From positions 12,923-76,922 of the forward strand of contig CAYSQW010000011.1 of NCBI GenBank assembly GCA_964433135.1: a DNA stretch of 64,000 nucleotides, read 5' to 3'. This document shows, one piece after another, positions 16,426-25,481 of this stretch. The DNA is from CAYSQW01 sp964433135. Its GTDB lineage: Bacteria; Acidobacteriota; Aminicenantia; Aminicenantales; Aminicenantaceae. The position numbers were made by a program, and so were the translations under genes. The notes under the pieces are model-generated. The model had not been told where the DNA came from. It saw nothing but the letters and a program-made list of their open reading frames with translations, and searched no databases. The first letter of the stretch is position 1. Every line of letters begins with the position of its first letter.

Positions 16426-17901
16426 TCATGACTGATCCGGGGGGACGAGGTGGTCCTCTCCCTCGCGTTTACGGGTGAGCCAACTGATCCCCACGACCAT
16501 TGCGGTGGAACAGAGAAACGCCGGGATGAGTTCATAGATGCCGGTAAGATCACTCAGGAACAGCTTCCAGAAAATGGTCACAAGGGTTCCGGTGATCATG
16601 CCGGCGATGATGCCGTATTTGGTCGTGCCCCGCCAGTAGAGGGAAAAGATGATCGCCGATCCGAACGAGGCGCCGAGCCCGCCCCAAGCGAAGAGCACCA
16701 GCCAAAAGATGAGGTCTTTGGCCGCATAGGCCAGTATCATGGCCACGATACCCGTGAAGATCACGATGAGCCGACACAGCCGCAGCTTTTTCGCCTCGTC
16801 GAGAGTATCCTTCCGGAATATTTTTTCGTAAAGATCTCGTACGATTGTCGAGGCGACAACCAGAAGCTGCGAATCGGCGGTGGAGAGGATCGCCGCGAAA
16901 ACGCCTCCGATGAGCAGGCCGTAGATCACGGGATTGAAGTATTGGCTCGACAGCACCAAATAGATCATTTCGCTGTTCTGCTCGGGCAGGTTGGCGATCT
17001 GAGGAATGACGGCCCGGCCCAGGAGGCCGATATAGACAGCGCCCCACTGCATGACGATATTCCAGAAAGTCCCGATGATGGTTGCCGTGCGCAGCTTATC
17101 CGGATTATCGATCGACATGTATCGCACCACGATGTGGGGTTGTCCGGGGGAGCCCAATCCGATACCGATGAAGCCGATGATCACTCCGGCGCCCAGGGAA
17201 AAGGGATCAATGAGGGCCGGGTTGAGTCTCTGGAGGGTTTCCAGCAGGATGTGGAATCCCCCGATCTTTATCATCCCGTATACGGGAAAGACGACGAGTC
17301 CGAATATCATGATCAATGATCGGACGGCGTCATTGTAGGAGACGGCGATATATCCGCCCAGGACCATGTAAATCATGATCAGAAGTCCGGAAAAAAGCAG
17401 TGAGGCGATCATGGGAAGGTTCAGAGCCGTGCTGAGTGATTTGGCCCCGGCGTTGAATTGGGCGGCGAGATAGGCCGTCATGAAAATGACGATGATGGAG
17501 GCGCCGGTGATCCGAATCAAGTGTCTGGTGTCCCGGTACCTGGATTCAAAATAATCAAGGATGGTAAGAGAACCGAATTTTTCCGTTTGCACCCTTAATT
17601 TTCGGCCGATATAAATAAACTGGAACATCTCCACGATGGTGGTTCCGATCACCGCCCACACGGCGCCGGTTCCCATGACATAAGCCATGCCGGAGACGCC
17701 CAATATCAGCCAGGATGACCTGCCGGATGATACAGCGGAAAGCGCCACGATGATTTTATTCATGGCCCGTCCCCCAACCAGGAAGTCGGACTGGTTCCTG
17801 GTCCTTTTCAATGTCAGAAAACCGATGATGATAGGAAGCGACAGCGTCAAGAGAAAAACGATAAGCGCCGCGGGGTGGTTGAGCTTGTCATAGAGGGGCA
17901 T
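16426..17901 (-). CDS. Sodium:solute symporter (SSS family, PutP-like)
   Basis: This is an inner-membrane secondary transporter using a sodium gradient. The 491-residue protein has about 13 hydrophobic segments. FLVGGRAMNKIIVALSAVSS near the N-terminus and GSPGQPHIVVRYMS in the middle are SSS signatures; the latter resembles the sodium/proline symporter PutP. A C-terminal positive/acidic tail TRKREGEDHLVPPDQS is cytosolic. The ATG at 17901 is 3 bp after a tiny membrane-protein gene whose 3' end contains the ribosome-binding site, so translation is coupled. The substrate is uncertain: amino acid by motif, or sugar by its neighbour, the GH36 enzyme. Confidence 0.9.
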   Translation of the reverse strand: MPLYDKLNHPAALIVFLLTLSLPIIIGFLTLKRTRNQSDFLVGGRAMNKIIVALSAVSSGRSSWLILGVSGMAYVMGTGAVWAVIGTTIVEMFQFIYIGRKLRVQTEKFGSLTILDYFESRYRDTRHLIRITGASIIVIFMTAYLAAQFNAGAKSLSTALNLPMIASLLFSGLLIMIYMVLGGYIAVSYNDAVRSLIMIFGLVVFPVYGMIKIGGFHILLETLQRLNPALIDPFSLGAGVIIGFIGIGLGSPGQPHIVVRYMSIDNPDKLRTATIIGTFWNIVMQWGAVYIGLLGRAVIPQIANLPEQNSEMIYLVLSSQYFNPVIYGLLIGGVFAAILSTADSQLLVVASTIVRDLYEKIFRKDTLDEAKKLRLCRLIVIFTGIVAMILAYAAKDLIFWLVLFAWGGLGASFGSAIIFSLYWRGTTKYGIIAGMITGTLVTIFWKLFLSDLTGIYELIPAFLCSTAMVVGISWLTRKREGEDHLVPPDQS

Positions 17902-17904
17902 CGC

Positions 17905-18000
17905 TCAATTCTTCCTTTTTCTCGATATACGGGAAATGAATATGGCTGAGGCAAAGATGAGAAGAGGCAATGCGATGAGAACGAAAGTGGCGGAAAACAT
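17905..18000 (-). CDS. 31-residue membrane protein preceding the symporter
   Basis: The frame reads MFSATFVLIALPLLIFASAI followed by FISRISRKRKN: one membrane span and a strongly basic cytosolic tail. GGAGAGA lies upstream. It ends 3 bp before the symporter start and carries that gene's ribosome-binding site. Very small single-span accessory proteins are known next to some SSS transporters, so a stabilising or regulatory partner is plausible. I know no exact family for it. Confidence 0.65.
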   Translation of the reverse strand: MFSATFVLIALPLLIFASAIFISRISRKRKN

Positions 18001-18186
18001 GGCTGTTATCTCTCCATTCGTATTTGAATGTTCAATCCCTCAACATCGCCGACACTTTGTGTCGTGCGAGGAGGAAATATAGAGAAGGATATAACAAAAA
18101 GAGGTTGATTACACAACTTTTCTATCGACAGGCTGCCGATGGGGCTTTCGCCCATAAACATTTTTTTTGGATATGGGATGGTGTTT

Positions 18187-19713
18187 TCAGTCTTTATACG
18201 TTCCTTCGGCAGTGGCTTCCGCCCGATCGTCCTGCGACATCTCAGCCAGGCGTTTAATCTCGTTTATATCCAATCCCAAGACTTTTCCCACGCGGCCGCC
18301 GTATTCCGGATCGGCTTTATAGAAGATCGCCGTCTGGCGCATCTGGAGGCGCTTCTGAGCTCCTTCCAAGTGATCCGCGATGTTTCCGATCAGGTGGTCT
18401 CTGTCTTCGTCCGTCATCACTTTTCGATACAGAACTCCGGCTTGTTGGAAATCGTCGTTGGGGTGGGGATAGGGAGTACGGGCCGCGGGCTCGGAGACCT
18501 TGAAAGGGGGCTCGCCCGCCGCAGGATCCGGAGCGGGGCCGCCGAGACTGTTCGGCCAATAATTGGGCCCGCCTCCGCCGTTTTCGTCAAACCGCATGGC
18601 TCCGTCTCTCTGATAGCCGGCTTCGGGGGCGTTTTTGGGCGAATTGACGGGCAGAAGATGGTAATTTGTTCCCAAGCGGTGGAGGTGCGTGTCGTGATAG
18701 GAGAAAAGCCTGGCCTGCAGCATTTTATCCTGTGAGGCGGCGATGCCCGGCACCAGGTTGCCGGGACAGAATGCCGCCTGCTCCACCTCGGCGAAATAAT
18801 TGACGGGATTTCGGTTCAATACCAATTTGCCTACCTTGATGGGGGGGGCTTCGGCATGCGGCCAGACCTTGGTGATATCGAAGATGTCCCAGTGATAGTG
18901 CAATCCCTCTTCCTCGGTCATGATCTGCATTTCCAGCGTCCAGGACGGGAAATCACCGCGCGCGACGGCGTTGTACAGGTCTTCCGTGGCGTGATCGGGA
19001 TTCTCTCCCGACAGGAGGGTGGATTCCTGCCGCGTAAGATTTCTGATCCCCTGGTCGGTCTTGAAATGGTACTGCACCCAGAAAGACTCGCCTTGTTCGT
19101 TGTACCACTTGAAGGTATGGCTGCTGTATCCGTTCATGTGACGGTATGTCGCCGGGGTACCCCGATCGGAAAACAGAACGGTAACCTGATGGACGGATTC
19201 GGGCGTCAGCGAAAGAAAATCCCAAAACATATCCGGGTCCTTGCAGTTGGTGGCGGGATGGCGCTTTTGGGTGTGGATGAAGTCGGAGAATTTGAGAGGA
19301 TCCCGGATGAAGAAGACCGGCGTGTTGTTTCCGACGAAATCGTAATTCCCTTCTTCGGTGTAGAATTTCACGGCGAATCCACGAGGGTCGCGCGCCGCAT
19401 CGGCCGATCCCTTCTCGCCGCCCACCGTGGAAAATCGGGCGAAAACCTCGGTTTTCTTGCCCACCTCGGAAAGGAATTTGGCTTTGGTGTACCGGGTCAA
19501 ATCCGCCGTGACTTCAAAATACCCCCCGGCGCCGGCGCCTTTGGCATGAACCACGCGTTCCGGTATCCGTTCCCGGTCGAAATGGCCCAGTTTCTCCAAA
19601 AGATGGACATCCTGCATCAGTATCGGTCCGCGCTTTCCCGCGGTCATGCTGTTCTGATCGTCTGACACCGGAATCCCGAATGCGGTGGTTAATGTCTTTT
19701 TTCCTTTTGTCAT
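18187..19713 (-). CDS. katA: Monofunctional heme catalase
   Basis: Catalase dismutates hydrogen peroxide to water and oxygen. The 508-residue protein begins MTKGKKTLTTAFGIPVSDDQ. It contains the catalytic His56 in PERVVHAKGAGAGG, RFSTVGGEKGSAD, the catalytic Asn in YDFVGNNTPVFF, and the heme-ligand Tyr in RLFSYHDTHLHRLG. AGGGAG seven bases upstream fixes the ATG at 19713. It is of the small-subunit type without a C-terminal flavodoxin-like domain and has no export signal, so it is cytosolic. It stands alone between the symporter unit and an M28 peptidase. In an otherwise anaerobic-looking genome it indicates exposure to oxygen. Confidence 0.97.
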   Translation of the reverse strand: MTKGKKTLTTAFGIPVSDDQNSMTAGKRGPILMQDVHLLEKLGHFDRERIPERVVHAKGAGAGGYFEVTADLTRYTKAKFLSEVGKKTEVFARFSTVGGEKGSADAARDPRGFAVKFYTEEGNYDFVGNNTPVFFIRDPLKFSDFIHTQKRHPATNCKDPDMFWDFLSLTPESVHQVTVLFSDRGTPATYRHMNGYSSHTFKWYNEQGESFWVQYHFKTDQGIRNLTRQESTLLSGENPDHATEDLYNAVARGDFPSWTLEMQIMTEEEGLHYHWDIFDITKVWPHAEAPPIKVGKLVLNRNPVNYFAEVEQAAFCPGNLVPGIAASQDKMLQARLFSYHDTHLHRLGTNYHLLPVNSPKNAPEAGYQRDGAMRFDENGGGGPNYWPNSLGGPAPDPAAGEPPFKVSEPAARTPYPHPNDDFQQAGVLYRKVMTDEDRDHLIGNIADHLEGAQKRLQMRQTAIFYKADPEYGGRVGKVLGLDINEIKRLAEMSQDDRAEATAEGTYKD

Positions 19714-19843
19714 TGATATCTCCCTCTGATTCATGAATGGCGATTCGGTAGGTCGCCGTATTTGCAACGGAAATCATGGAATCGCACAAGGAAATCCCTT
19801 TTTACCCAAGGTAAAGACAGGATTCTTATTTTTCCCAGTAAAA

Positions 19844-19872
19844 ATTATATCATTATTTGGATTGAAGTTTAA
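19844..19872 (-). promoter_or_regulatory. Candidate catalase promoter
   Basis: On the minus strand a perfect TATAAT (19849-19844) is preceded at 17 bp by a weak TTAAAC (19872-19867), about 130 bp before the catalase ATG. A poor -35 with a perfect -10 often means activator dependence. I see no clear PerR or OxyR site. Confidence 0.35.
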
Positions 19873-19992
19873 ATATATTGATGATTTATCGTTGATTCGA
19901 TCCCGAATACACTTGGACGTCTTCAACGTATACCGATTGATTCCTCATCAATCCTGGGATCAGGCTTGCTGAGGGGATTTCTTTTACCGATG

Positions 19993-22104
19993 TCACATCT
20001 CGATCAGCCCGGCTGTTTTGAGGATCTCGAGGTAATTGATAACGGCCTGAAGATCCGTGCGTCGAGGGTACTGAACGTCGAGTCCGTGTTTGATATCCAG
20101 GGCGCTGCGGCGGCCGTCGATAAGCAGGTGGAGTTCGGAGGTGTTTCCGATCGAGCTGCGGCTGTATGGGAATTTCTTCTTGATCTCGCGAGGGATCTCG
20201 TCGATATACTTCTGGTAGACCCGGTATCCGCCCTCCATGACCCGTGCGGTGGCGCGGGGGATGATCCGTGCCGCCTGCTTCTCCAGCGTGCTTGGCTTGG
20301 GCATGGTCGGCGTGATCCCGACCCGCTTGGCCCGATAGCGCATATGTGTTTCGAGGGCTGCCAAGTGGGTTTTCGCGATGCCGGATACGCTTTTCTGCAT
20401 GTCCTCGATATAGGTCTCGACCGCATCCCTGTTCCGGGCCAGTTCCAGCACCGAGGCCAGAGTGGCGGTTTCATTGGCGGCGGATATTTCCACGTGCAGC
20501 CGGGCCGATTCGTAGGCCTCCATCAGACCGCCCGCATCGGCGCGGTTGAGGAGATCCTGCCCCACCATGAACTGATGGCTCAGGCGCCGCGAGGCGTTGG
20601 AAGTGATCTCCCCGGCGATGCGCACGGCCGCGTCATCGTCGGCGGAAGCGATGGTGTAGGCGGCGGCCGCGCCGATCACCACCGTGCGTTTCAATTGAGT
20701 GGGATCGGCCTTGTCCGCCCGGTCGCCCGAGGTGTGGTACCATCGGTCGGGCCAAGCGATCATCATGACCCCGGGAACACGCACCGCCCAGTCATTGAAG
20801 ACTTCGTGATCGGAAGCCCCGTAATGGGTTTCGACGGCATAGGGAAATGGCTCGTCCGCGCCTGAAGGCGCCACGATACGGTGAGGTACTTTGTATGCGG
20901 TGCTGCGGTTCTGGATACGTTCGCGGTTGCCCTCCCCCACGAAACGGTAATAGTTTTCCATGACATCGTTGATGTAGTGGGGGTTTCCGAAGCTGGTGCG
21001 CATCAAGCACATGTAAGCCTGGTTTTTGCTCAGCCACTCTCCCACCATATCCATATTGATATTGCACAGGGTCCGGGCCATGATCTCCTTGTGGTCTCTG
21101 ACCCAGAGTCCGGTGCCCGAGTATTCCGGTCCCCAGAGAAAACGGATGGTCCGCCGGGGCCGCGGCAGGCGCCCCTCGGATATGAGCGTGTTCAGTGTCC
21201 GGGCCGCTTCCAGGATGGCGGCGCTTCCGGATTTATTGTCGTTGGCCCCTTGCTTGGTGAAGCCCTCGAACAGGTGAGCGGAAAATATGATTTCTCCGGC
21301 CGACGGATCGGTCCCGGGGATCCGGCATACGATATTCTGCATCTCATAGGTTTCCATGCTCGCTTCGACCTGGGCATGCACCGTGATCTTTTCCCGCTGC
21401 AGCAGCCGCCGTTTCAGGATGGCGCCTTCCCGGGCCGGAAGATAGAAACCGAACTTGACCTCGGCCTTGGGATCAGAGCGTCTCCCCGCGATCCCGCGCC
21501 AGGGAATCTGAAGGGGATCGAAATGCGGTCGGGACTGGCTGATGGCGATGACGCCCAGCGCGCCCTGCCTGACGCAGGCCAGAGCATGAACGGTGCTGAT
21601 ACTTCCCTCGGTCACGACGATCCGGCCCACTGTTTCCACCTGGCCGATCTCTTTCGGGGTGCCTCCGCCGACCCAAACCAGCTCCGCCGTGACGTCGGCG
21701 GTGCGGCTGCCTGAGGCCAGCATGGCCGTCATGTCGCGGTAAGAGGCTATTTTTCTCCGATCCGGTTCGACTTCCCAGAGCTCGCCCTTGATGCCGTTCC
21801 AGGTTTGGCCGCCGGGATAGCGGACGATTTCGGCTCCCGGAAGACCGTATTTCTTCAGTTGGGAGAGAACATAGGCGGCTTCGTAAAAAGTACCGGCATA
21901 TTCCTCTGCGGGGCGGTCCTGGTTGTAGCCGCCCGTTTCCAGGATGGTGTTCCAGGCGGTTTCACCCGAGGCCTCTCCGATGATCTCGTCCATCTGTTGG
22001 GCGGGAAGCAGGGTCCAGTAAAGCCAGGGAGTGTACTGTGCCCGCAAAGCGGGGCCGCAGATTAGTATTAAAAGCAGAAAAGCGACAAAGGTGCATTTAC
22101 GCAT
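19993..22104 (-). CDS. Exported M28-family zinc aminopeptidase-like protein with C-terminal winged-helix-like tail
   Basis: The 703-residue protein starts MRKCTFVAFLLLILICGPAL, a signal peptide, with GGAG upstream. A PA-like insert (GRIVVTEGSISTVHALACVR) precedes the M28 core: SAHLFEGFTKQGANDNKSGS carries the first metal ligands, RFLWGPEYSG the catalytic Glu region, NINMDMVG a metal-site segment and ETHYGASDHEVF the last His. Where most M28 enzymes have His-x-Asp this one has His-Leu-Phe-Glu. The last ~60 residues (LLIDGRRSALDIKHGLDVQY to the end) look like a small winged-helix or PqqD-like module. A paralogue with the same layout lies at 25482-27605. It probably trims peptides outside the cytoplasm. 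Confidence 0.88.
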   Translation of the reverse strand: MRKCTFVAFLLLILICGPALRAQYTPWLYWTLLPAQQMDEIIGEASGETAWNTILETGGYNQDRPAEEYAGTFYEAAYVLSQLKKYGLPGAEIVRYPGGQTWNGIKGELWEVEPDRRKIASYRDMTAMLASGSRTADVTAELVWVGGGTPKEIGQVETVGRIVVTEGSISTVHALACVRQGALGVIAISQSRPHFDPLQIPWRGIAGRRSDPKAEVKFGFYLPAREGAILKRRLLQREKITVHAQVEASMETYEMQNIVCRIPGTDPSAGEIIFSAHLFEGFTKQGANDNKSGSAAILEAARTLNTLISEGRLPRPRRTIRFLWGPEYSGTGLWVRDHKEIMARTLCNINMDMVGEWLSKNQAYMCLMRTSFGNPHYINDVMENYYRFVGEGNRERIQNRSTAYKVPHRIVAPSGADEPFPYAVETHYGASDHEVFNDWAVRVPGVMMIAWPDRWYHTSGDRADKADPTQLKRTVVIGAAAAYTIASADDDAAVRIAGEITSNASRRLSHQFMVGQDLLNRADAGGLMEAYESARLHVEISAANETATLASVLELARNRDAVETYIEDMQKSVSGIAKTHLAALETHMRYRAKRVGITPTMPKPSTLEKQAARIIPRATARVMEGGYRVYQKYIDEIPREIKKKFPYSRSSIGNTSELHLLIDGRRSALDIKHGLDVQYPRRTDLQAVINYLEILKTAGLIEM

Positions 22105-22489
22105 AAGAATCTCCATGAATGGGATAAAAGTTCGGGTTTGTGATTCCGGTCGGAGCCGATTGAAATGCTGAAGATAGATTCATATCGTGAAACCGAATGT
22201 ATACCTCAAATCATGGGGCGGCGTCAACTAAGGGTCTATCGGTCGTCATTTATTCCGCCCCTTTTTTTTATATGTTTCCTGATGTTCAAATGGGGGGAGG
22301 AGGGATTCAGCGCCCGCGCTGAAAATATTGGAGCGGATAGGCATTAAGGAATTCAGACTGTGAAACCAAGCCATATCCCCACCACTGGTTTCTCGTTTTT
22401 GATATCTTTTAAATAAATATAACAAATAAAGCTTGACCTTAAAGTTTATATGTTATATTTAATTATAAGAAATGCAAAGGAGGGATCGA
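22105..22489. other. Divergent intergenic region with a candidate padR promoter
   Basis: No gene is seen here. The right part is very AT-rich: TTGACC (22433-22438) is followed by TATATT (22454-22459) and TATTTA (22456-22461), giving spacers of 15 or 17 bp before the padR ribosome-binding site. The repeated TATA steps could be the PadR operator. The left part should hold the promoter of the M28 peptidase. Confidence 0.4.
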
Positions 22490-22810
22490 ATGTATCCGTT
22501 AAGCAAACGCGAGGAAGAAATCCTGCTGACGATATGGGATTTAAAAGAAGATGCGTATCTTGTCGCCATCCGAAAACAAATCAATCGAGTTACGGGGAAG
22601 GATCTGACCATCGGAGCGATCCACATTCCTCTTACCAAATTGGAAAAAGGAGAGCTGCTCGAGTCCCATTTTGGAGAAGCCATGGCGAAACGAGGGGGCA
22701 GAAGGAAGCGTATTTATAGACTCACGAAGTTAGGGGTCGAAGTTCTGAAAGAGCAAAAGAAACAAAAGGATGCCTTGTGGTCCAATTTTAGCCGGGCCTT
22801 TTCCATTTAA
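22490..22810 (+). CDS. PadR-family transcriptional regulator
   Basis: This is a 106-residue winged-helix repressor. It begins MYPLSKREEEILLTIWDLKE, continues with the PadR pattern IGAIHIPLTKLEKGELLESH and GGRRKRIYRLTKLGVEVLKE, and lacks a long C-terminal dimer domain, so it belongs to the short PadR subfamily. AAAGGAGG seven bases before the ATG fixes the start. The FtsX-type permease gene follows after 16 bp, so they form one unit. In Acidobacteriota such PadR genes are commonly paired with orphan permeases, and control of the permease is the likely role. Confidence 0.92.
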   Translation: MYPLSKREEEILLTIWDLKEDAYLVAIRKQINRVTGKDLTIGAIHIPLTKLEKGELLESHFGEAMAKRGGRRKRIYRLTKLGVEVLKEQKKQKDALWSNFSRAFSI

Positions 22811-22826
22811 ATGATTTTTGAGATTC

Positions 22827-25451
22827 ATGACGGGAAAGCTGATGACGGATTTATGGAATAAAACCCCAAGACCGCCGTATATTGCCGAAAAACTGCTTAG
22901 GGCGATCCTCAACTCTTCTGAAAAAGAAGGTTTGAGTGGTGATTTTGAAGAGATTTACACTGATTGGAGAGAGGAGAAAGGTCGCACCAGGGCTTGGGTA
23001 TGGTATTGGATGCAGATACTGGTATACCTCCCTCAAGCGATTTCGAATATGCTTTTTTGGAGAATGATAATGTTCAGGATGAATATAAAAACAGCGCTGA
23101 GAAATCTTAAAAAACAAAAAGGATACAGTTTCATCAAAATATCGGGTTTGGCGATCGGTATGGCCGTGTGTATTTTATTATTACTTTATATTCAAGATGA
23201 AATAAGTTTTGATCGATTTCATAAGAACGCGGACCATATTTATCGCCTCATCGATAACAATATCAATTCAACCCATGTGGCTCCCAATCTTGCGCCCCAG
23301 GTTTCTCAAATACTGCTGGATAATTTCCCCGAGGTCAGGGAAGCCACGAGACTCCTGCCGCGTGACAATATCCAGGTCCGGTATAAGGATGACCGATTCA
23401 ATGAAAAGGATTTTATTTATGCCGATGAGAGTTTTTTTGAGATATTCTCCTTCCCATTAATAACCGGAGATCCTGAAACGGCTTTGATACAACCTTCTAC
23501 GATCGTCATCACGGAAAGTATCGCGCATAAATATTTTGGCAATAAAAATCCGATCGGCGAAGTATTGCGGGTCGGGGGTGAACGGGATTACACGATTACC
23601 GGTGTCATGTTCGATGTTCCGGCTGATTCTCACTTTAAGTGTAATTTTATCGCTACCCTGGTTGATGCGGATACCGTATTCGGAGCATCATTGATGCAAA
23701 ATTGGGGTTGGAAAAATTTTTTGGTTTACGGTCTCTTTCAAGAAAAATTTTCAATATCTGCATTTGAAGAAAAGAGTACAAGCCTGCTCGGGAAATCCAT
23801 CAATGTTGATGACATGGATAAGCCTGTTATCACCCTGCAAAACCTGAAAGATGTTCATCTTCATTCAGCTCACTTGGATAACGACATCCGGCCGCAAGGT
23901 GATATCAATTATATTTTCATGTTTTCAGCGATTGGTGTTTTAATATTATTAATTGCCTGTTTCAACTACATCTATCTCTTAACCGCGAATGCCGCTGCGC
24001 GAGCGGTTGAAGTCGGCATCAGAAAAGTAGTCGGCGCGGCACGGAAACAGATTGCCGGTCAGTTTTTCAGTGAATCAATAGTCGTGTTGTTTTTCGCGCT
24101 GATGCTTGCCTTTTTCATCGCGGGATTATGCCTGCCGGTTTTTAACATCCTTACCGGGAAATTATTATCGTTAACCGCATTATTAAATAAAACCATGATT
24201 GCCGGCATCATCGGCATGGTGTTGGCTGCCGGCCTGATCGCGGGCAGCTACCCAGCACTTTATATCTCATCCATTCAGCCGGCCAGGGTCATTAAGGGGA
24301 TCGCCGGTTTTGGGAAATCAAAACTCAGTTTCAATCGGATACTCGTCGTCATGCAATTTACGATCTCCGTGGTCTTGATCATAAGCTCCATCTTTATGTT
24401 TCGCCAATTACAATTCATCCAAAACAAGAAACTGGGTTTTGATAAGGAACACATCGTTATTCTGCAGAATCACGAAGCGGGAAACAGACGGAAGTACGAG
24501 CGATTCAAGAACACATTGTTACAGAATGGTCAAATCACATCGATTTCTTCGGCGGATCGTGTTCCTTCAGGTTCTTTGACCAATTGGTGTCATTTTAAGC
24601 ATGACGGCATGACAGACCGTTTGCTTATGCGTGTGGTGCATGTCGGTTTCGATTATTTCAAAACGATCGGTATTGATGATGCACTGCATGGGCGGATGTT
24701 TTCACAACAGTTCGAAACCGATGCGAGCTCAGCTATTATTTTAAATGAGTCCGCTGTAAATTTATTGGAATTGCCGACGGTGCCGGTTGGAAAGAAAATA
24801 CATATGGATTGGCCGGATTCCGAAAGAACCATTGTAGGCGTTGTAAAAGATTTTCATTTTGAATCGCTTTATGAGGATATTCACCCGGTTGCCTTTGTCA
24901 TTCATTACCCGGAATGTTGGGAAATGATGGTCAAAATTAATTCTTTCGATATTTCCGGAACATTGGCTTTTATCGAGAAAACATGGAAAAATATTTATCC
25001 TTTCTGGGCGTATGAATATCATTTTATGGATAACCGTTTTGAACAAATCTACCACTCGGAAAACAGAACATTTCAATTGATGGGCTATTTTTCATTACTG
25101 GCGATTTTCATCGCCTGCCTTGGATTATATGGCTTGGCTTCATTTTCAACCAAACGCCGCTTTAAAGAAATCGGGGTTCGAAAAGTCCTGGGTGCTTCGA
25201 TCGGCCAGCTTATTGCGCTTCTGAGCAAGGATTTTATCAAATGGGTGATTATCGCCAATTTGATCGCGTGTCCCATTGCATGGTATGCCATGGATAAATG
25301 GTCTCAACACTTTGCTTTTCATACCGAAATTGCGTGGTGGATATTCGCTCTTGCCGGCCTTTCTACGCTGGTTATCGCCATATTTACGGTAAGTTGGCAG
25401 AGCTACCACGCGGCGATAAATCCTCCCATCGATTCCTTGAAATATGAATGA
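22827..25451 (+). CDS. FtsX/MacB-like ABC permease with N-terminal prefix domain
   Basis: The 874-residue membrane protein has a soluble N-terminal prefix of about 80 residues (PRPPYIAEKLLRAILNSSEK), then the MacB layout twice: a membrane span ISGLAIGMAVCILLLLYIQD, a large periplasmic domain, three spans including LILLIACFNYIYLLTANAAA, a second periplasmic domain, and terminal spans after GVRKVLGASIGQLIALLSKD. The duplicated permease with prefix domain and adjacent PadR matches the orphan-permease type common in Acidobacteriota. No ATPase gene is adjacent. The start is uncertain (22827, or ATG 22842). Base composition is AT-richer than the flanking peptidase genes. A paralogue without the prefix lies at 46416. 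Confidence 0.9.
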   Translation: MTGKLMTDLWNKTPRPPYIAEKLLRAILNSSEKEGLSGDFEEIYTDWREEKGRTRAWVWYWMQILVYLPQAISNMLFWRMIMFRMNIKTALRNLKKQKGYSFIKISGLAIGMAVCILLLLYIQDEISFDRFHKNADHIYRLIDNNINSTHVAPNLAPQVSQILLDNFPEVREATRLLPRDNIQVRYKDDRFNEKDFIYADESFFEIFSFPLITGDPETALIQPSTIVITESIAHKYFGNKNPIGEVLRVGGERDYTITGVMFDVPADSHFKCNFIATLVDADTVFGASLMQNWGWKNFLVYGLFQEKFSISAFEEKSTSLLGKSINVDDMDKPVITLQNLKDVHLHSAHLDNDIRPQGDINYIFMFSAIGVLILLIACFNYIYLLTANAAARAVEVGIRKVVGAARKQIAGQFFSESIVVLFFALMLAFFIAGLCLPVFNILTGKLLSLTALLNKTMIAGIIGMVLAAGLIAGSYPALYISSIQPARVIKGIAGFGKSKLSFNRILVVMQFTISVVLIISSIFMFRQLQFIQNKKLGFDKEHIVILQNHEAGNRRKYERFKNTLLQNGQITSISSADRVPSGSLTNWCHFKHDGMTDRLLMRVVHVGFDYFKTIGIDDALHGRMFSQQFETDASSAIILNESAVNLLELPTVPVGKKIHMDWPDSERTIVGVVKDFHFESLYEDIHPVAFVIHYPECWEMMVKINSFDISGTLAFIEKTWKNIYPFWAYEYHFMDNRFEQIYHSENRTFQLMGYFSLLAIFIACLGLYGLASFSTKRRFKEIGVRKVLGASIGQLIALLSKDFIKWVIIANLIACPIAWYAMDKWSQHFAFHTEIAWWIFALAGLSTLVIAIFTVSWQSYHAAINPPIDSLKYE

Positions 25452-25481
25452 TCGAATGATGCGGAATTCGGTTTCAAGACC

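Noticed and set aside
16450..17319. Plus-strand frame rich in Asp/His inside the symporter gene
   Set aside because: Such acidic shadow frames arise from the reverse complement of hydrophobic membrane-protein codons.
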